NCBI RefSeq assembly: GCF_900258035.1
Contig: NZ_OGTP01000003.1
Coordinates: forward strand, 186,001-250,000
Reading direction: 5' to 3'
DNA: 64,000 nucleotides
Source: Caballeronia novacaledonica
GTDB taxonomy: Bacteria > Pseudomonadota > Gammaproteobacteria > Burkholderiales > Burkholderiaceae
Positions 24,214 through 33,664 of the stretch are shown in pieces. Each line of letters begins with the position of its first letter. Position 1 is the stretch's first letter. The notes under the pieces were generated by a model that saw only the letters and a list, made by a program, of their open reading frames with translations, searched no databases and was not told the DNA's origin. The translations under genes were made by a program, and so were the position numbers.

Positions 24214-24899
24214 GGCCCGCGATCATGTCAGGGGCGCGCATCGATGCTGCGATGAAAGACAAGTCGCGGCCTCGCCGCGACCGCGCACGTGACATACGGG
24301 ATCGCACTGCGGACGTTCTTGATTTCATTGGAGTGACGCCGGGTGACCGCGTCATTGATTTCCTGCCGTTCCGTGGCTATTTCACGCGCTTGTTCGCGTC
24401 GCTGGTCGGCGAGCGTGGACATGTTTTCGCGCTCATCCCGGAGTCGGCGCGGAAGATCGACCGCATCACCAAAGGCAGACTGGAGGTCGACCAGATCACC
24501 CGTGAAAGTGGAAACGTCTCAGTGCTGGAGAGTCCGGACGGCGAGTTGCCGGGCAGCATCGACCTCTGTTTCATCGGGCAGAATTATCACGACTTGCACC
24601 ACGGGTTCATCGGTCCGGTCGACATGCGCGCCTTCAACGAGGTGGTCTATCGAGTGTTGAAGCCGGAAGGCGCCTATGTGATCGTCGATCACGTCGCGTG
24701 TCCCGATGCAGCGACGAAGCTGCACCGGATCGATCCCGCTATCGTTCTGCTGGAAGTCGGGGCGGCCGGATTCGAATTCGCAGGCAAACACGACGTCCTG
24801 CGCAACCGCGACGATCCTCATACATCGAGCATCTTCGCAAGAGGGATCCGTTATCGCACGGACCGGTTCATCTTCAAGTTTCGGAAGTCCGCTCCATAG
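24210..24899 (+). CDS. Class I methyltransferase-like protein (COG4798 type)
   Basis: A 229-residue Rossmann-fold protein resembling the COG4798 predicted methyltransferases. The glycine-rich SAM loop is atypical: VIDFLPFRGYFTRLFASLVG, with one Gly where two or three are usual. Later landmarks are DLCFIGQNYHDLHH and PEGAYVIVDH. The ATG overlaps the RidA stop by 4 bases (ATGA), so it is the last gene of the AraC-linked set. An O- or N-methyltransferase is the default guess. The altered loop leaves SAM binding uncertain. Confidence 0.7.
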   Translation: MRPAIMSGARIDAAMKDKSRPRRDRARDIRDRTADVLDFIGVTPGDRVIDFLPFRGYFTRLFASLVGERGHVFALIPESARKIDRITKGRLEVDQITRESGNVSVLESPDGELPGSIDLCFIGQNYHDLHHGFIGPVDMRAFNEVVYRVLKPEGAYVIVDHVACPDAATKLHRIDPAIVLLEVGAAGFEFAGKHDVLRNRDDPHTSSIFARGIRYRTDRFIFKFRKSAP

Positions 24900-25211
24900 T
24901 CATCGGTCAGCTTACCCCACCATCCGATCCTCGCCGAGCCATGGCCGCGGCCTTGAAAAATCGCATTGTCGAACATGTCTACCAGTCGTGTCATCGCAAC
25001 GGGTTCAGTCGAACCACAGCGGACGGCTAAGCCATGCCAAGCTGCGGCCGCTTCTGCAAGTAAAGGCGACGTTCGTTAGTAAACCTCCCGATACGCCTCT
25101 ACGGTTTGAAACATTGGTGTCATGCACTATGTCCGTTGCGGCCCAACCTCGCGCGCTACTTATCATAAGCCGGCGGGCTTGATCCACGAACAACCGGATG
25201 TGAACCTGGTG
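24900..25211. other. Intergenic gap between convergent genes
   Basis: 312 bases between the convergent methyltransferase-like and Omp85-like genes. No gene, tRNA or strong terminator hairpin was recognised here. Confidence 0.5.
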
Positions 25212-26381
25212 CTAGCGCCACGCGCTTCCCACCTGAATGTAGAACGCGTTCTGCCCGGGGCCGTGCGCAACGTCGATTCCCATCGATATGCCAAGCTTGC
25301 GCGCAATTAGATAGCGAAAACCGGTGCCGAAGCCAAACGCGGTCGGCGCGTCGGAGAACGCGTGCAGATTGCCATAGGCGCGGCCAACGCCTCCGAAGCC
25401 AAGTACCGACCAGCGTGGGGTGACGTTATACCGTAGTTCCAGCTCTCCGGTCAGCTGGTTGCGGTCCTGAAACTTCGCTTGCGATACGCCGCGCAGATCC
25501 ACATAAGGCTGCGCAAAAAACGGAATGTCGCCTTGCGAGAAACCGAGGTCGGTGCGCAACCCAAGCACCCACCTCGATGACAGCGGAATCCAGTGATAGC
25601 CCTTGGCGGTCTGCATCTCGAAGGAGCGGTCGCTGCCGAGCGCTCCGCGTGCGAGCTCGGCTTCGAGTTCGCCATAAGTGCCACTACTCGGGTAAAAGAT
25701 GTTATCGCGCGTGTCGTAGTCGATGACGATGCCGCCTTTACCGACCTTCAGGTCACGCTCGAAATGCTGGATGCCGGCCGGGATCAGCGGACCAAAGCGC
25801 GTCGTCGAATCGAGGAAGGTGTAGCGAGGACCGATATACCACGGGCTGTCGCCAAGCCGGAACAGCACCTGCTGGATAACGCCGACACCCGTTAGCTGAT
25901 ATGCATTTGCGTTGCCCTGCGGCCCATAGTAGTTCAGGTGCAGGTCAAGCTTGCCCAGCACACCGAGATAGCGAACATGATCGTCGTCCCACGTGTGGAA
26001 ATGCATGAGGCCAGCGGCCCAACTGTGTGTGTTGGTCACCAGGCCACCCACGCCGGTGATGTTCGGCGGCCCTACCTTGTTCGGTTGCGTGCCGTCGTCA
26101 ACGCTGTCCTGTTCGCGCTGTGAGGGCATGGTGAAGTAGAGCAGCGCGAGCCCGAAACCGTAACCGATCGCGGGCTCCGTGACGATGTCCGGCACCGGCA
26201 GCACGCCTTTGTGGTGCAAAAGCATATCGCTCATGTCGAATTGACCAGCGGTAGGGTCGAAGGATGAAGGGGGAACGTTGCCGTCGGCGCCGCGCGCCAG
26301 CGTGGACAGTGCGAGAAGCAACCACAATAGCGGTTGAAGCTTCCGGAATTGGCGCGAGATTGTGACGGCCTGCTTGTGCAT
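25212..26381 (-). CDS. Omp85-family outer membrane protein without POTRA domains
   Basis: A 389-residue outer membrane barrel of the BamA/TamA family. A signal peptide follows the ATG at 26381 (KLQPLLWLLLALSTLARGADG). No POTRA domains precede the barrel, unlike BamA or TamA. The lid-loop motif appears as YVDLRGVSQAKFQD, a variant of the usual (V/I)RG(F/Y), and the last residues VGSAWR end in aromatic-basic sequence typical of barrels. POTRA-less Omp85 proteins are known but poorly understood and are probably secretion or uptake pores. An upstream ATG at 26474 would hide the signal peptide. It is leftward like the alkylsulfatase unit beside it. Confidence 0.75.
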   Translation of the reverse strand: MHKQAVTISRQFRKLQPLLWLLLALSTLARGADGNVPPSSFDPTAGQFDMSDMLLHHKGVLPVPDIVTEPAIGYGFGLALLYFTMPSQREQDSVDDGTQPNKVGPPNITGVGGLVTNTHSWAAGLMHFHTWDDDHVRYLGVLGKLDLHLNYYGPQGNANAYQLTGVGVIQQVLFRLGDSPWYIGPRYTFLDSTTRFGPLIPAGIQHFERDLKVGKGGIVIDYDTRDNIFYPSSGTYGELEAELARGALGSDRSFEMQTAKGYHWIPLSSRWVLGLRTDLGFSQGDIPFFAQPYVDLRGVSQAKFQDRNQLTGELELRYNVTPRWSVLGFGGVGRAYGNLHAFSDAPTAFGFGTGFRYLIARKLGISMGIDVAHGPGQNAFYIQVGSAWR

Positions 26382-26513
26382 GGTTCGAGAGTGCAACTGC
26401 CGTTCATTGATGGCGGCATGCGCTACCGGTCGGCTAGCCGGGACTTCTGACTGCATGGGCGGTGCGCGTTTCATCTCGGTCGCGCCGGGATGGCCGCGAA
26501 TTTCGCAGGCGAA

Positions 26514-27041
26514 TCAGCAGTCGGCAGGTACGCTTGACTCTGCGTGTGCGAGCATCAGCGTCAGTGATGTGGCGCAAGCTGGGGTCGCGTCCACGATGAA
26601 GAGCGATTCGCCCAACGCGTGCTGTATAGTGACGCGCCCGTCCAGCCATCCGCGTAATGCCGCCTCTGACGCAATAAGGATGTTGCTGCGCTTTGCCTCT
26701 TCTGCCGCGGTCACGTCGGGCATCTCGGGGACAATGTCCGGGTCGAAACCTTCCGAAGTTGCGTGGAAGAATCCCCACGTGTCGTTCTCGATGAGCAGTA
26801 CGTAGAAGTCCGGAACGGATAGCAGCAAGTCGTCGGAGTGAGCGCCTTCGATACGAGCTTGCAGCAGATTCAGGGCATCAACAGCCGACATTCGCGCCCG
26901 TGCCGCAGCAAGCGTGCCCTCTGCGGCATCGGTCGGCTCGATGAGTCCTGCCTCGATCGCCTTTCGCGTTGCGACCGCCACGGTTAACGCCGATGGGTGG
27001 CTGACGCCGAAGTCAACCTTGAAATTACAAATCGCACACAT
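26514..27041 (-). CDS. Conserved hypothetical protein coupled to the alkylsulfatase
   Basis: A 175-residue soluble protein with no domain I can name. It opens with MCAICNFKVDFGVSHP, a CxxC pair at the very N-terminus, followed by a helical stretch rich in Ala and acidic residues and then a beta segment (VLLIENDTWGFFHAT). GAGGTG precedes its ATG, and it begins 9 bases after the alkylsulfatase stop, so the two are almost certainly co-expressed. The cysteine pair suggests metal or thiol chemistry; a maturation or accessory role for the sulfatase is a guess. Confidence 0.65.
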   Translation of the reverse strand: MCAICNFKVDFGVSHPSALTVAVATRKAIEAGLIEPTDAAEGTLAAARARMSAVDALNLLQARIEGAHSDDLLLSVPDFYVLLIENDTWGFFHATSEGFDPDIVPEMPDVTAAEEAKRSNILIASEAALRGWLDGRVTIQHALGESLFIVDATPACATSLTLMLAHAESSVPADC

Positions 27042-27050
27042 GGCATCACC

Positions 27051-29102
27051 TCACGGCGTGACGATATTGAAGTAGAACTCGAACGTATCGAGCCACGAGA
27101 CAAAATCACCGAGTTTTTGGCTATCGCCGTCGATCCTTGCATTGCCCGCCATCACGAGCTTCTGCATGTTGGTCTGCCCCATCATGATGTTGTTGAGGTC
27201 GGCGCGCGTCATTGTGATCGTCGCGTCGGCATTGTTCGTCGTCTTGTCGGGGGAGTAATGCAGCGCGCTGTTCTCCACGCCGAGGACATACTTCTGGTTC
27301 GTGTCAGTGAGCGAGAGGTTGAATGTGACCGTTTTGCCTGCCGCGCGATCTCCATTTAGCCGAACGCCCAGATAGTCGAGGAACATATCGAGCGGCATGG
27401 CCTTGATAGTATCCGGACTCTGAGTATTGGCCGCGGGCAGCTTTCTCACCCCGTCACGCAACTCCATGGCCCCTGTGAGGTAGAAGTTGCGCCACGGTCC
27501 TGACTCGGCCTGATAGCCAAGCTGCTCATACGCATCAGCGAGCAGCTGCTTCGCGGCGACGTTTTGCGGATCAGCAAAAACCACGTGGTTGACGACTTCC
27601 GCTACGAAGCGGTAATCACCCTTGTCATAGGATGCGTGCGCCTTTTTAAGCACCGCAGGCGCTCCGCCCATATATTCAACATATCGCTTCCCGTTTTCGG
27701 TGGGCGGCAGGCGGTGCAGATTGGCGGGAACACCGTCAAAAAAGCCGAGGCGCAGGTTGTACTGTGCGACGGAATCGTGATAGACGGTGCCGTAGTAGCT
27801 ACGGCAGTACCAGTGCTTTGCGAGGCTATCCGGCAGCCGCATGGCCTCCCCGATCTCAAGTGGTGTCATGCCGGAGTTGGCCATGCGCATAACCTGGTCA
27901 TGCAGATAGCGGTACATGTCGCGCTGTGAGCGCAGAAAGCTGTTGATGCGCTCGTTACCCCAGGTCGGCCAGTAGTGGGAGGCAAACAGGACCTGCATGT
28001 CGGCGCCGAACATGTCGATGGCAGTCTGCAGGTACTTGGACCAGAGCAACGCGTCGCGGACTTTGGCCCCGCGCAGCGTATAGAGGTTATGAAGCGTATG
28101 AGTGGCATCCTCGGCCGCGCAGAAGGCCTTGAATTTCGGGAGATAGAACATGAATTCGGCTGGCGCTTCGGATTCCGGCGCCATCAGCACGACGAGCTCC
28201 ACGCCGTCGAGCGTAATCTTCTGCCCGGTTTTCTCGGCGTACATCGTGGGCTCGATCATCGTCACGTTACCGAACGAGAGCGTCTTGCCAAGGCCCGCGT
28301 CCACATTGCCGGTGGCCGTGCGCGGCAGCAGCGCCCCGTACATATAGCTCGCGCGCCGGCTCATCGCGTTACCGGCAATCACGTTCTCTCCCACAGCGGC
28401 TGGGGTGAAACCGGCTGGCGCGAGGATTTTCACTTTGCCGGACTGCACGTCCTCGTCACTTACAACGCCGCGAACGCCGCCATAGTGGTCGGCGTGACTG
28501 TGCGTGTGGATGATGTGGGTGATCGGTTTGTCACCCAGATGCGGGATGACGAGGTTCTTCCAGCAGTAGGACGAGGTCGCGCTCGTCAACAGCGGGTCGA
28601 CAACGATCCAGCCGTTGTCCCCCTGAATGATGCTCATTACCGACAGGTCGTAGCCGCGGACCTGCCAGATGCCATCGGTGACCTTAAAGAGACCGTGGTT
28701 CATGTTGAGCTTGGCGTTACGCCAGAGGCTCGGATTAACCGTCGGCGGAGCGTTGTTTTCCGGGCCGCCATTCACGAATGCGAATGGCTGGAGGTCCCAA
28801 GCCGCGACACCACCCGGACCCGGTATGACGCCCGGATCAGGAAGGGTCGCTACGAGGCCGCGTTTGGCGTCCTCGAAGTCCTGCGCATCGGCGAACGAAA
28901 GGAACTCCGCATATTGCCGGTTGATGTCAATAGTTGCCGGTGTCGCAGGTTTGTTGGACGCACTGGTAGGCCGGGCAGCCGCTGTTTGCGCCAACGTTTC
29001 CCCAACGACACCGGACAATCCGGTCGCGGCTCCGACGACCGCTACGCTTCTTAAGAACGTTCTGCGTGCACCGGGGTATGCGGGTTCTTTCGGGTCAGAC
29101 AT
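27051..29102 (-). CDS. Alkyl/aryl-sulfatase, metallo-beta-lactamase type, Tat-exported
   Basis: A 683-residue SdsA1-like sulfatase that hydrolyses primary or secondary alkyl sulfates. The N-terminus has a twin-arginine signal (GARRTFLRSVAVVGAATG), implying folded export to the periplasm. The zinc site HTHSHADHYGG is near residue 200. Further conserved pieces are AEDATHTLHNLYTLRG and a middle dimerisation region, and the C-terminal 130 residues form the SCP2-like substrate domain. GGAGG precedes the ATG at 29102. It sits among four outer membrane protein genes and is followed by a co-transcribed unknown gene, which suggests surfactant or sulfate-ester use. Confidence 0.9.
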   Translation of the reverse strand: MSDPKEPAYPGARRTFLRSVAVVGAATGLSGVVGETLAQTAAARPTSASNKPATPATIDINRQYAEFLSFADAQDFEDAKRGLVATLPDPGVIPGPGGVAAWDLQPFAFVNGGPENNAPPTVNPSLWRNAKLNMNHGLFKVTDGIWQVRGYDLSVMSIIQGDNGWIVVDPLLTSATSSYCWKNLVIPHLGDKPITHIIHTHSHADHYGGVRGVVSDEDVQSGKVKILAPAGFTPAAVGENVIAGNAMSRRASYMYGALLPRTATGNVDAGLGKTLSFGNVTMIEPTMYAEKTGQKITLDGVELVVLMAPESEAPAEFMFYLPKFKAFCAAEDATHTLHNLYTLRGAKVRDALLWSKYLQTAIDMFGADMQVLFASHYWPTWGNERINSFLRSQRDMYRYLHDQVMRMANSGMTPLEIGEAMRLPDSLAKHWYCRSYYGTVYHDSVAQYNLRLGFFDGVPANLHRLPPTENGKRYVEYMGGAPAVLKKAHASYDKGDYRFVAEVVNHVVFADPQNVAAKQLLADAYEQLGYQAESGPWRNFYLTGAMELRDGVRKLPAANTQSPDTIKAMPLDMFLDYLGVRLNGDRAAGKTVTFNLSLTDTNQKYVLGVENSALHYSPDKTTNNADATITMTRADLNNIMMGQTNMQKLVMAGNARIDGDSQKLGDFVSWLDTFEFYFNIVTP

Positions 29103-29165
29103 GACAGCCTCCGTTACGGGTCGAAAAAGCATGGACGGGCATCTTTCTACGGATAAGAAGCGGAG

Positions 29166-29978
29166 TCACTTTGGGAAAAGCAGCGTCAGCACGAGGCGCG
29201 CGCCCCATCCGTGCGGTCCAGAATCAGGACTGGCCGCCCAGTAACGCACGCCTGCACCGATACTCACTGGCTGTGTGCCGAACTTGAGCAACTTGGTAAC
29301 AAATGCATTGATGGGCGTCGACCATTGGTGACGATTCCAGTCATAGGTTGACTCGGTGTTAAGAGCGAACGTCCACGCGTCCGCGGTCGTGTAGTTGAGA
29401 AAAGGCTGAAGGAACGTGGAACTCACACCTTGCCGATTGCCGTTGCCGGCGAATGACCAGATATGGTTGGCAAGCGCGCCGTAAGTCCATCCGTTGGATT
29501 GCCATAGCAGGACGGCGGTTGGCCCGGCACCCCATTTTTCCGCACCAATCAGCCGGTCCGTGTCGGTTGGCAACAGAAAGACAGGCCCCACGCCCCAGAT
29601 CAATCCGCTTTCGGTCGGTTTTTGTGGCGATAAGAAAAAGCTCTGAACGACGTCGCCGAGCCCCGTCTGGGAGCCGGAACCCGGCGTGACGCTGCTCTGG
29701 GAGACGACAGGCAATATGGTCCGGGAAATGAGATTCCACGTGTCGTTCAGCTGAAATGGGACGACCGGCTGAAAATTCAGGTAGTACTTGTCCCCGTCAC
29801 GATTTGGACCGATGTTGCCGTCGTAGTTGAACTGAAACGGGACGCTGATTAAGGCCGCAACCGGATTACTCAGTTGCTTTGCAAGATCCGAATCACTTTG
29901 GGCGTGCGCGGCCGATGCTGTCAGCAGTAATGCGGCAAAATAGCCGAATACGTTGGCAAGCCGACGGGTGCTCGTCAA
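29166..29978 (-). CDS. Outer membrane beta-barrel (meta-pathway phenol-degradation-like)
   Basis: A 270-residue protein with a cleavable signal peptide (FGYFAALLLTASAAHAQ) and alternating hydrophobic strands. The sequence fits the transporter-like barrel family often annotated as MetA-pathway phenol degradation-like: LISVPFQFNYDGNIGP near the N-terminus, QTGLGDVVQSFFLSP in the middle, and a C-terminal strand ending LVLTLLFPK. It begins a leftward run that continues into the alkylsulfatase 63 bases later. It probably admits hydrophobic substrates; specificity is unknown. Confidence 0.75.
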   Translation of the reverse strand: MTSTRRLANVFGYFAALLLTASAAHAQSDSDLAKQLSNPVAALISVPFQFNYDGNIGPNRDGDKYYLNFQPVVPFQLNDTWNLISRTILPVVSQSSVTPGSGSQTGLGDVVQSFFLSPQKPTESGLIWGVGPVFLLPTDTDRLIGAEKWGAGPTAVLLWQSNGWTYGALANHIWSFAGNGNRQGVSSTFLQPFLNYTTADAWTFALNTESTYDWNRHQWSTPINAFVTKLLKFGTQPVSIGAGVRYWAASPDSGPHGWGARLVLTLLFPK

Positions 29979-30068
29979 TTGAACGTCCCTCGTGTTGACC
30001 GCGCTTTCTGCGCTTGTTTCGATTAGGAATTCTTCATTCGATGCGAAACGAGGTTGTCTCTTTACCCC

Positions 30069-30299
30069 TTATCGAGTCCGGTGGCCGCCCGAAAACCGTT
30101 CCACGTTTTCCCGAGTCAGGGTCGCGGCAGCGCACTGTATCCGATAGATCCGGCCCGAATAACTGGTCGGAACGACTCCATACTTTTTGATCTCCAACCG
30201 CATCTCAATCAACACGTCGCGCAACTCGTGCCAACGCGCACGCTCCGCTTCCGGTACGAGCTTGCGCACACCAGATTTCTCTCGGCGGTAAATGTCCAT
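30069..30299 (-). CDS. Possible small hypothetical protein
   Basis: A 76-residue frame with a charged helical middle (PEAERARWHELRDVLIEMRLEIKK). No Shine-Dalgarno sequence is evident and no domain is recognised. It may be a real small cytoplasmic protein or a chance frame. The surrounding 29979-30606 stretch contains nothing else that can be supported. Confidence 0.3.
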   Translation of the reverse strand: MDIYRREKSGVRKLVPEAERARWHELRDVLIEMRLEIKKYGVVPTSYSGRIYRIQCAAATLTRENVERFSGGHRTR

Positions 30300-30606
30300 T
30301 TGCGGTTTCGCAAACGTAACCGCACCTGAACTACATTAGACGGTGCATGGGAAAAGTGTTACCCAAAAAGTTAAAAATCTGAGGGCCGTATGGGAAGTGT
30401 TCAGGCGTATCTGCAACGCACCTATTCTAGCTTCGGGCCGCTGCAAGCTTTCGACGTCATTTACCGCAGGCATTTGGAACACCGGTTGTTGAATCCCGGC
30501 CGAGCCCGAAAGCCTGCTTCAGTCGTACCGTGCCAACAGGAGCAGATCGTTCGGTCCTTCAATGCCATCGCGAATGGCGTACTGGCACATAGGGTCACTG
30601 TTGCGG

Positions 30607-31842
30607 TCAGAACTGGTGGCTGTAATTCACTGCGACGAAATAAAGGTGGTTCGTATTGAACTGGCCGCCAATGAGCGGACTCTGCACCGTGCTGCCCTGC
30701 ATCTGCAGATATTCAAAGGAAGCGCCAAGCGTGGACTGCGGGCTCATTCGATATTGCGCACCGATGCCGAAGCGCCAGGCCGCACCCGATGGCATTGTGA
30801 GAGAAGCGTTGCTCTGGCTCTTGTAGAAGCTCGAGTCGTACGCAATGCCGCCATCAAGCCGCAGCAAACTGGAAAACTGATATTGGACACCGATGGCCGC
30901 GTGCCAGGTATCCCGCAGCCTGTCGTTGCCGGCCAGTTCATTTCCAGCCACCGAAATCGAACTGGCACTGTATCTGGACCAGTTTTGCCAACCAAGATTA
31001 CCCATGATGTTCCACTGCGCATTGAGTTCGTGAAACGCGCTGAACATGACTTGCTGCGGCGTCTTGACCAGACCGGCCAGAGGCAAGGTGATGTCACGGG
31101 TCACCGTGAAGCCAGCACCACCGGGCAGCGGATGAAACATATAACTCACGGTTCCGGTCGGATTGACTTTGAAGTTGTAGTCTGTCTCGCTGGTATAGGT
31201 AAGGCCAAATCGGGTGCTCGGGTTGAGTTCGAAAAGGACGCCAACGTGTGCGTTGGTGGCCCAGTCGTGGTCGCTGTCTTTCTGCTCACCGTCCTGCGTT
31301 TGCCGTTTCAGCGAAAAATAGCCGTAGTTGATTCCCAACCCCGCACCGATTGACCAATGGTCGCTGAGCTTGTAAGCCACCGTCGGTTGAACCGTTAGCG
31401 CGGTAAGCGCAGCATCTTTGACCAGCGACTGCGCTGCCCAGTCGCCGTAGTGCAGCGCCAATCCATAATCACCGTAAATGCCAATGCCGACCTTCAGACG
31501 GTCGTCTACGCTGTGGCTGTAGAAAAGGCTCGCAGAGGGGAACGGTTCTATCACATTGCCGGGACTGCTACCTTGAACCGCCGATGAATCGCTCAAGTGA
31601 TAGTTTGCATTGCCGGTGAGCACTTGCAGCCCCGTGCTGAGCTGGTCGCCGTTCAAGCGTGTCATGCCCGCCGGATTTCCAAGGATGGTGCCGGCGTCCT
31701 GCGCCCTTGCCGCCAGGCCTGCGCTGGCAAGACCCACATCCTCGCCGCCAACTTCGTACAGGTACAGTCCGCCCGCCGCCGCCTGGTTTGACATCAGGCA
31801 GAGCATGGAGAACAGAATTGCAAGTAAGATTTTCTGCTTCAT
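30607..31842 (-). CDS. FadL/OmpP1-family outer membrane protein
   Basis: A 411-residue member of the FadL hydrophobic-compound channel family. A signal peptide (ILLAILFSMLCLMSNQAAAGG) is followed by the N-terminal hatch region with the typical LASAGLAARAQDAGTILGNPAGMTRL, matching the family NPA motif. Then come barrel strands ending in VAVNYSHQF, with the terminal Phe expected of outer membrane barrels. FadL-type channels move fatty acids, alkanes or aromatics across the outer membrane by lateral diffusion. Near the alkylsulfatase it may import alkyl sulfates or released alcohols. The start at 31842 is set by the signal peptide. Confidence 0.85.
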   Translation of the reverse strand: MKQKILLAILFSMLCLMSNQAAAGGLYLYEVGGEDVGLASAGLAARAQDAGTILGNPAGMTRLNGDQLSTGLQVLTGNANYHLSDSSAVQGSSPGNVIEPFPSASLFYSHSVDDRLKVGIGIYGDYGLALHYGDWAAQSLVKDAALTALTVQPTVAYKLSDHWSIGAGLGINYGYFSLKRQTQDGEQKDSDHDWATNAHVGVLFELNPSTRFGLTYTSETDYNFKVNPTGTVSYMFHPLPGGAGFTVTRDITLPLAGLVKTPQQVMFSAFHELNAQWNIMGNLGWQNWSRYSASSISVAGNELAGNDRLRDTWHAAIGVQYQFSSLLRLDGGIAYDSSFYKSQSNASLTMPSGAAWRFGIGAQYRMSPQSTLGASFEYLQMQGSTVQSPLIGGQFNTNHLYFVAVNYSHQF

Positions 31843-32053
31843 GAAAGCCCTCGCCAAATTGGTCCGTGGCTTGTCCACGCTTTTCGACGGCGCAACTGGC
31901 TCCGATTGTGAGGTCGCTCCGTTTGAGGACGCTATAGGTAGTCGGCGCAATGTCGCAAATATGCCAATGATCGTTGTGAGGGCTACCACTATTCCGGAAT
32001 AGTCGCTATTTATCGAGGTTTCCTGCCGAGTCGACCTTATTCCGCGAGGCTCT

Positions 32054-32875
32054 ATGACATCGAAGAGAAGATTCGGCGCCCGTCGCCTCCTCTTCTTTGC
32101 GGTGACCGTTTGCGTGGCTCACCGCGTGCTTGCCGGCCCGATTGATCTGCCGGGCTCGTTGCCGAACCTGTTCGGCGTAGGCCTTGGCACCACGACAGAG
32201 TACGCCGGCGGCAACGAGCGGATAGTCGGAGGACTGCCCGGGCTGCGCTATACGACCGCTTCCGGCCATTTACTCGAATGGTACGGGCCGTACGCGCAGT
32301 TCGATGCGGGAAGTGGAACCGGCTTTGAGTGGGGACCTGCCGCCTCCTTGCGTCTCGGCCGTCACGATGTCGACGACCCGGTCGTTTCGAAGATCCACAC
32401 CATTCCGACGACCGTCGAAGGCGGCGGGTTCATCGGTTACGAGTACATTCACCGCGGAACAGTGCCCTACCGCCTGCGCGGCGAGCTCACGGTGACCACC
32501 AACGCAGGCGCCGTATTTACAGGCTCACGGCTGTCCCTAAACGGTAGCGCATGGTTGCCGCTGTCCCCGCGCATCTTCACCGGTGTCGGGCTTGGTGCAA
32601 GCTGGGCCAGCGGCGGGTTCAACAACACCTACTTTGGCGTAACCAGTGAAGACTCGATGCGTAGCGGACTGCCTTATTACAGCCCTGCATCGGGAGTCGA
32701 GCAGATCACCAGCTGGCTCGCATGCGTCTATCAAATCGATAGAAGCTGGTACGCGGGAGCGCTAGTCTTCTATCAGCGTCTGACTGGTCCTGCGGGAGAT
32801 AGTCCTATCGTTGTCCAGCGGGGAACGCGGAATCAGCTCACGTTTGGTGCAGGTGCCGCCTACGCGTTCCGTTAG
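32054..32875 (+). CDS. MipA/OmpV-family outer membrane protein
   Basis: A 273-residue outer membrane protein with an N-terminal signal segment (LLFFAVTVCVAHRVLAG). The MipA/OmpV family pattern follows: FGVGLGTTTEYAGG near the mature start, repeated amphipathic strands, and a C-terminal ending FGAGAAYAFR with aromatic-basic residues. It is divergent from the FadL-like gene, with 211 bases between starts. Family members range from murein-scaffold proteins to envelope-stress barrels. The specific role here is unknown, though it adds to a run of outer membrane genes. Confidence 0.8.
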   Translation: MTSKRRFGARRLLFFAVTVCVAHRVLAGPIDLPGSLPNLFGVGLGTTTEYAGGNERIVGGLPGLRYTTASGHLLEWYGPYAQFDAGSGTGFEWGPAASLRLGRHDVDDPVVSKIHTIPTTVEGGGFIGYEYIHRGTVPYRLRGELTVTTNAGAVFTGSRLSLNGSAWLPLSPRIFTGVGLGASWASGGFNNTYFGVTSEDSMRSGLPYYSPASGVEQITSWLACVYQIDRSWYAGALVFYQRLTGPAGDSPIVVQRGTRNQLTFGAGAAYAFR

Positions 32876-33072
32876 TCTGCTCAGGCCAGTTGTGCTCCTG
32901 TCGGAGCTAGTCGCTTGTGGAAACGTGGAAACTGCAAAGCCGGGTAAATAGCCATCTGGATGCCAGAATAGAGCAAGTCGGCCGATGCAGCACGGGGGAA
33001 TTATGGTTCCGGGCAAGCTTTTGTTAGATCGTCCAGGTACGGTGGAAGGACTCCTTGCTTTTCAACCTCCGA

Positions 33073-33664
33073 ATGCACCGGGCGGCGATCGATGCGTGGT
33101 TTTATATGCAGTACTGGTTCGACCACTTTCCGTAAGACAAACTGTTCTGGCCGGATCGGGCACTACACATCGCTTCTTCAGGCCGACACGAACAAGACCT
33201 TTAGTTCACTTACGATGACAGGATCGACCTGATCGACCGCGCAGCCGAGTACATCTGGCGCACCTACGTGCCCAAGGTCTTGGCTGCGGATCCCGCAACG
33301 CAGTATCTGATAGCCGTGGCGGACAGTAACGGACATATGCTTGAGGCCGGCAAGTTATACAAGCTTGACGTTCCTGCCAGATGCCAGTCAAGCAATTCTG
33401 GGCGTTGACGGTATATGAGCGGGCCACTAATACATCTATCTACGGCAAGTCCAACCGCACGACGCTTTCTTACAACCTCGACAACATGAAGAAGAATACG
33501 GACGGTGGCTTAACGATTTACGTAGGCCCAAAGCGCCAGAGGGATTGGAGGCCAACTGGGTTCCGACCTCAGGCAAGCGTCCCCTGCCTGCTATGTGCTT
33601 GTACGGCCCGACGGAAGCCCTGAACAACAAAACCTTCAAGTTATCGGACTTGCAACATGTCTGA
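33073..33664 (+). pseudogene. Decayed DUF1254/DUF1214 gene
   Basis: Pieces of a DUF1254/DUF1214 protein can be read in order across different frames: AAIDAWFYMQYWFDHFP, then RIDLIDRAAEYIWRTYVPKV and SNGHMLEAGKLYKLDVP, then MPVKQFWALTVYERATN, then a final piece ending NNKTFKLSDLQHV and a stop. Shifts between frames and an early stop (after DHFP) show that it is no longer translated as one protein. Most of the N-terminal domain is missing. It is related in family, though not closely in sequence, to the intact gene at the left end of the window. Confidence 0.75.

Noticed and set aside
30390-30659. 89-codon rightward frame with a fair ribosome site
   Set aside because: It overlaps the 3' end of the FadL-like gene, has no recognisable features and its composition is not convincing.
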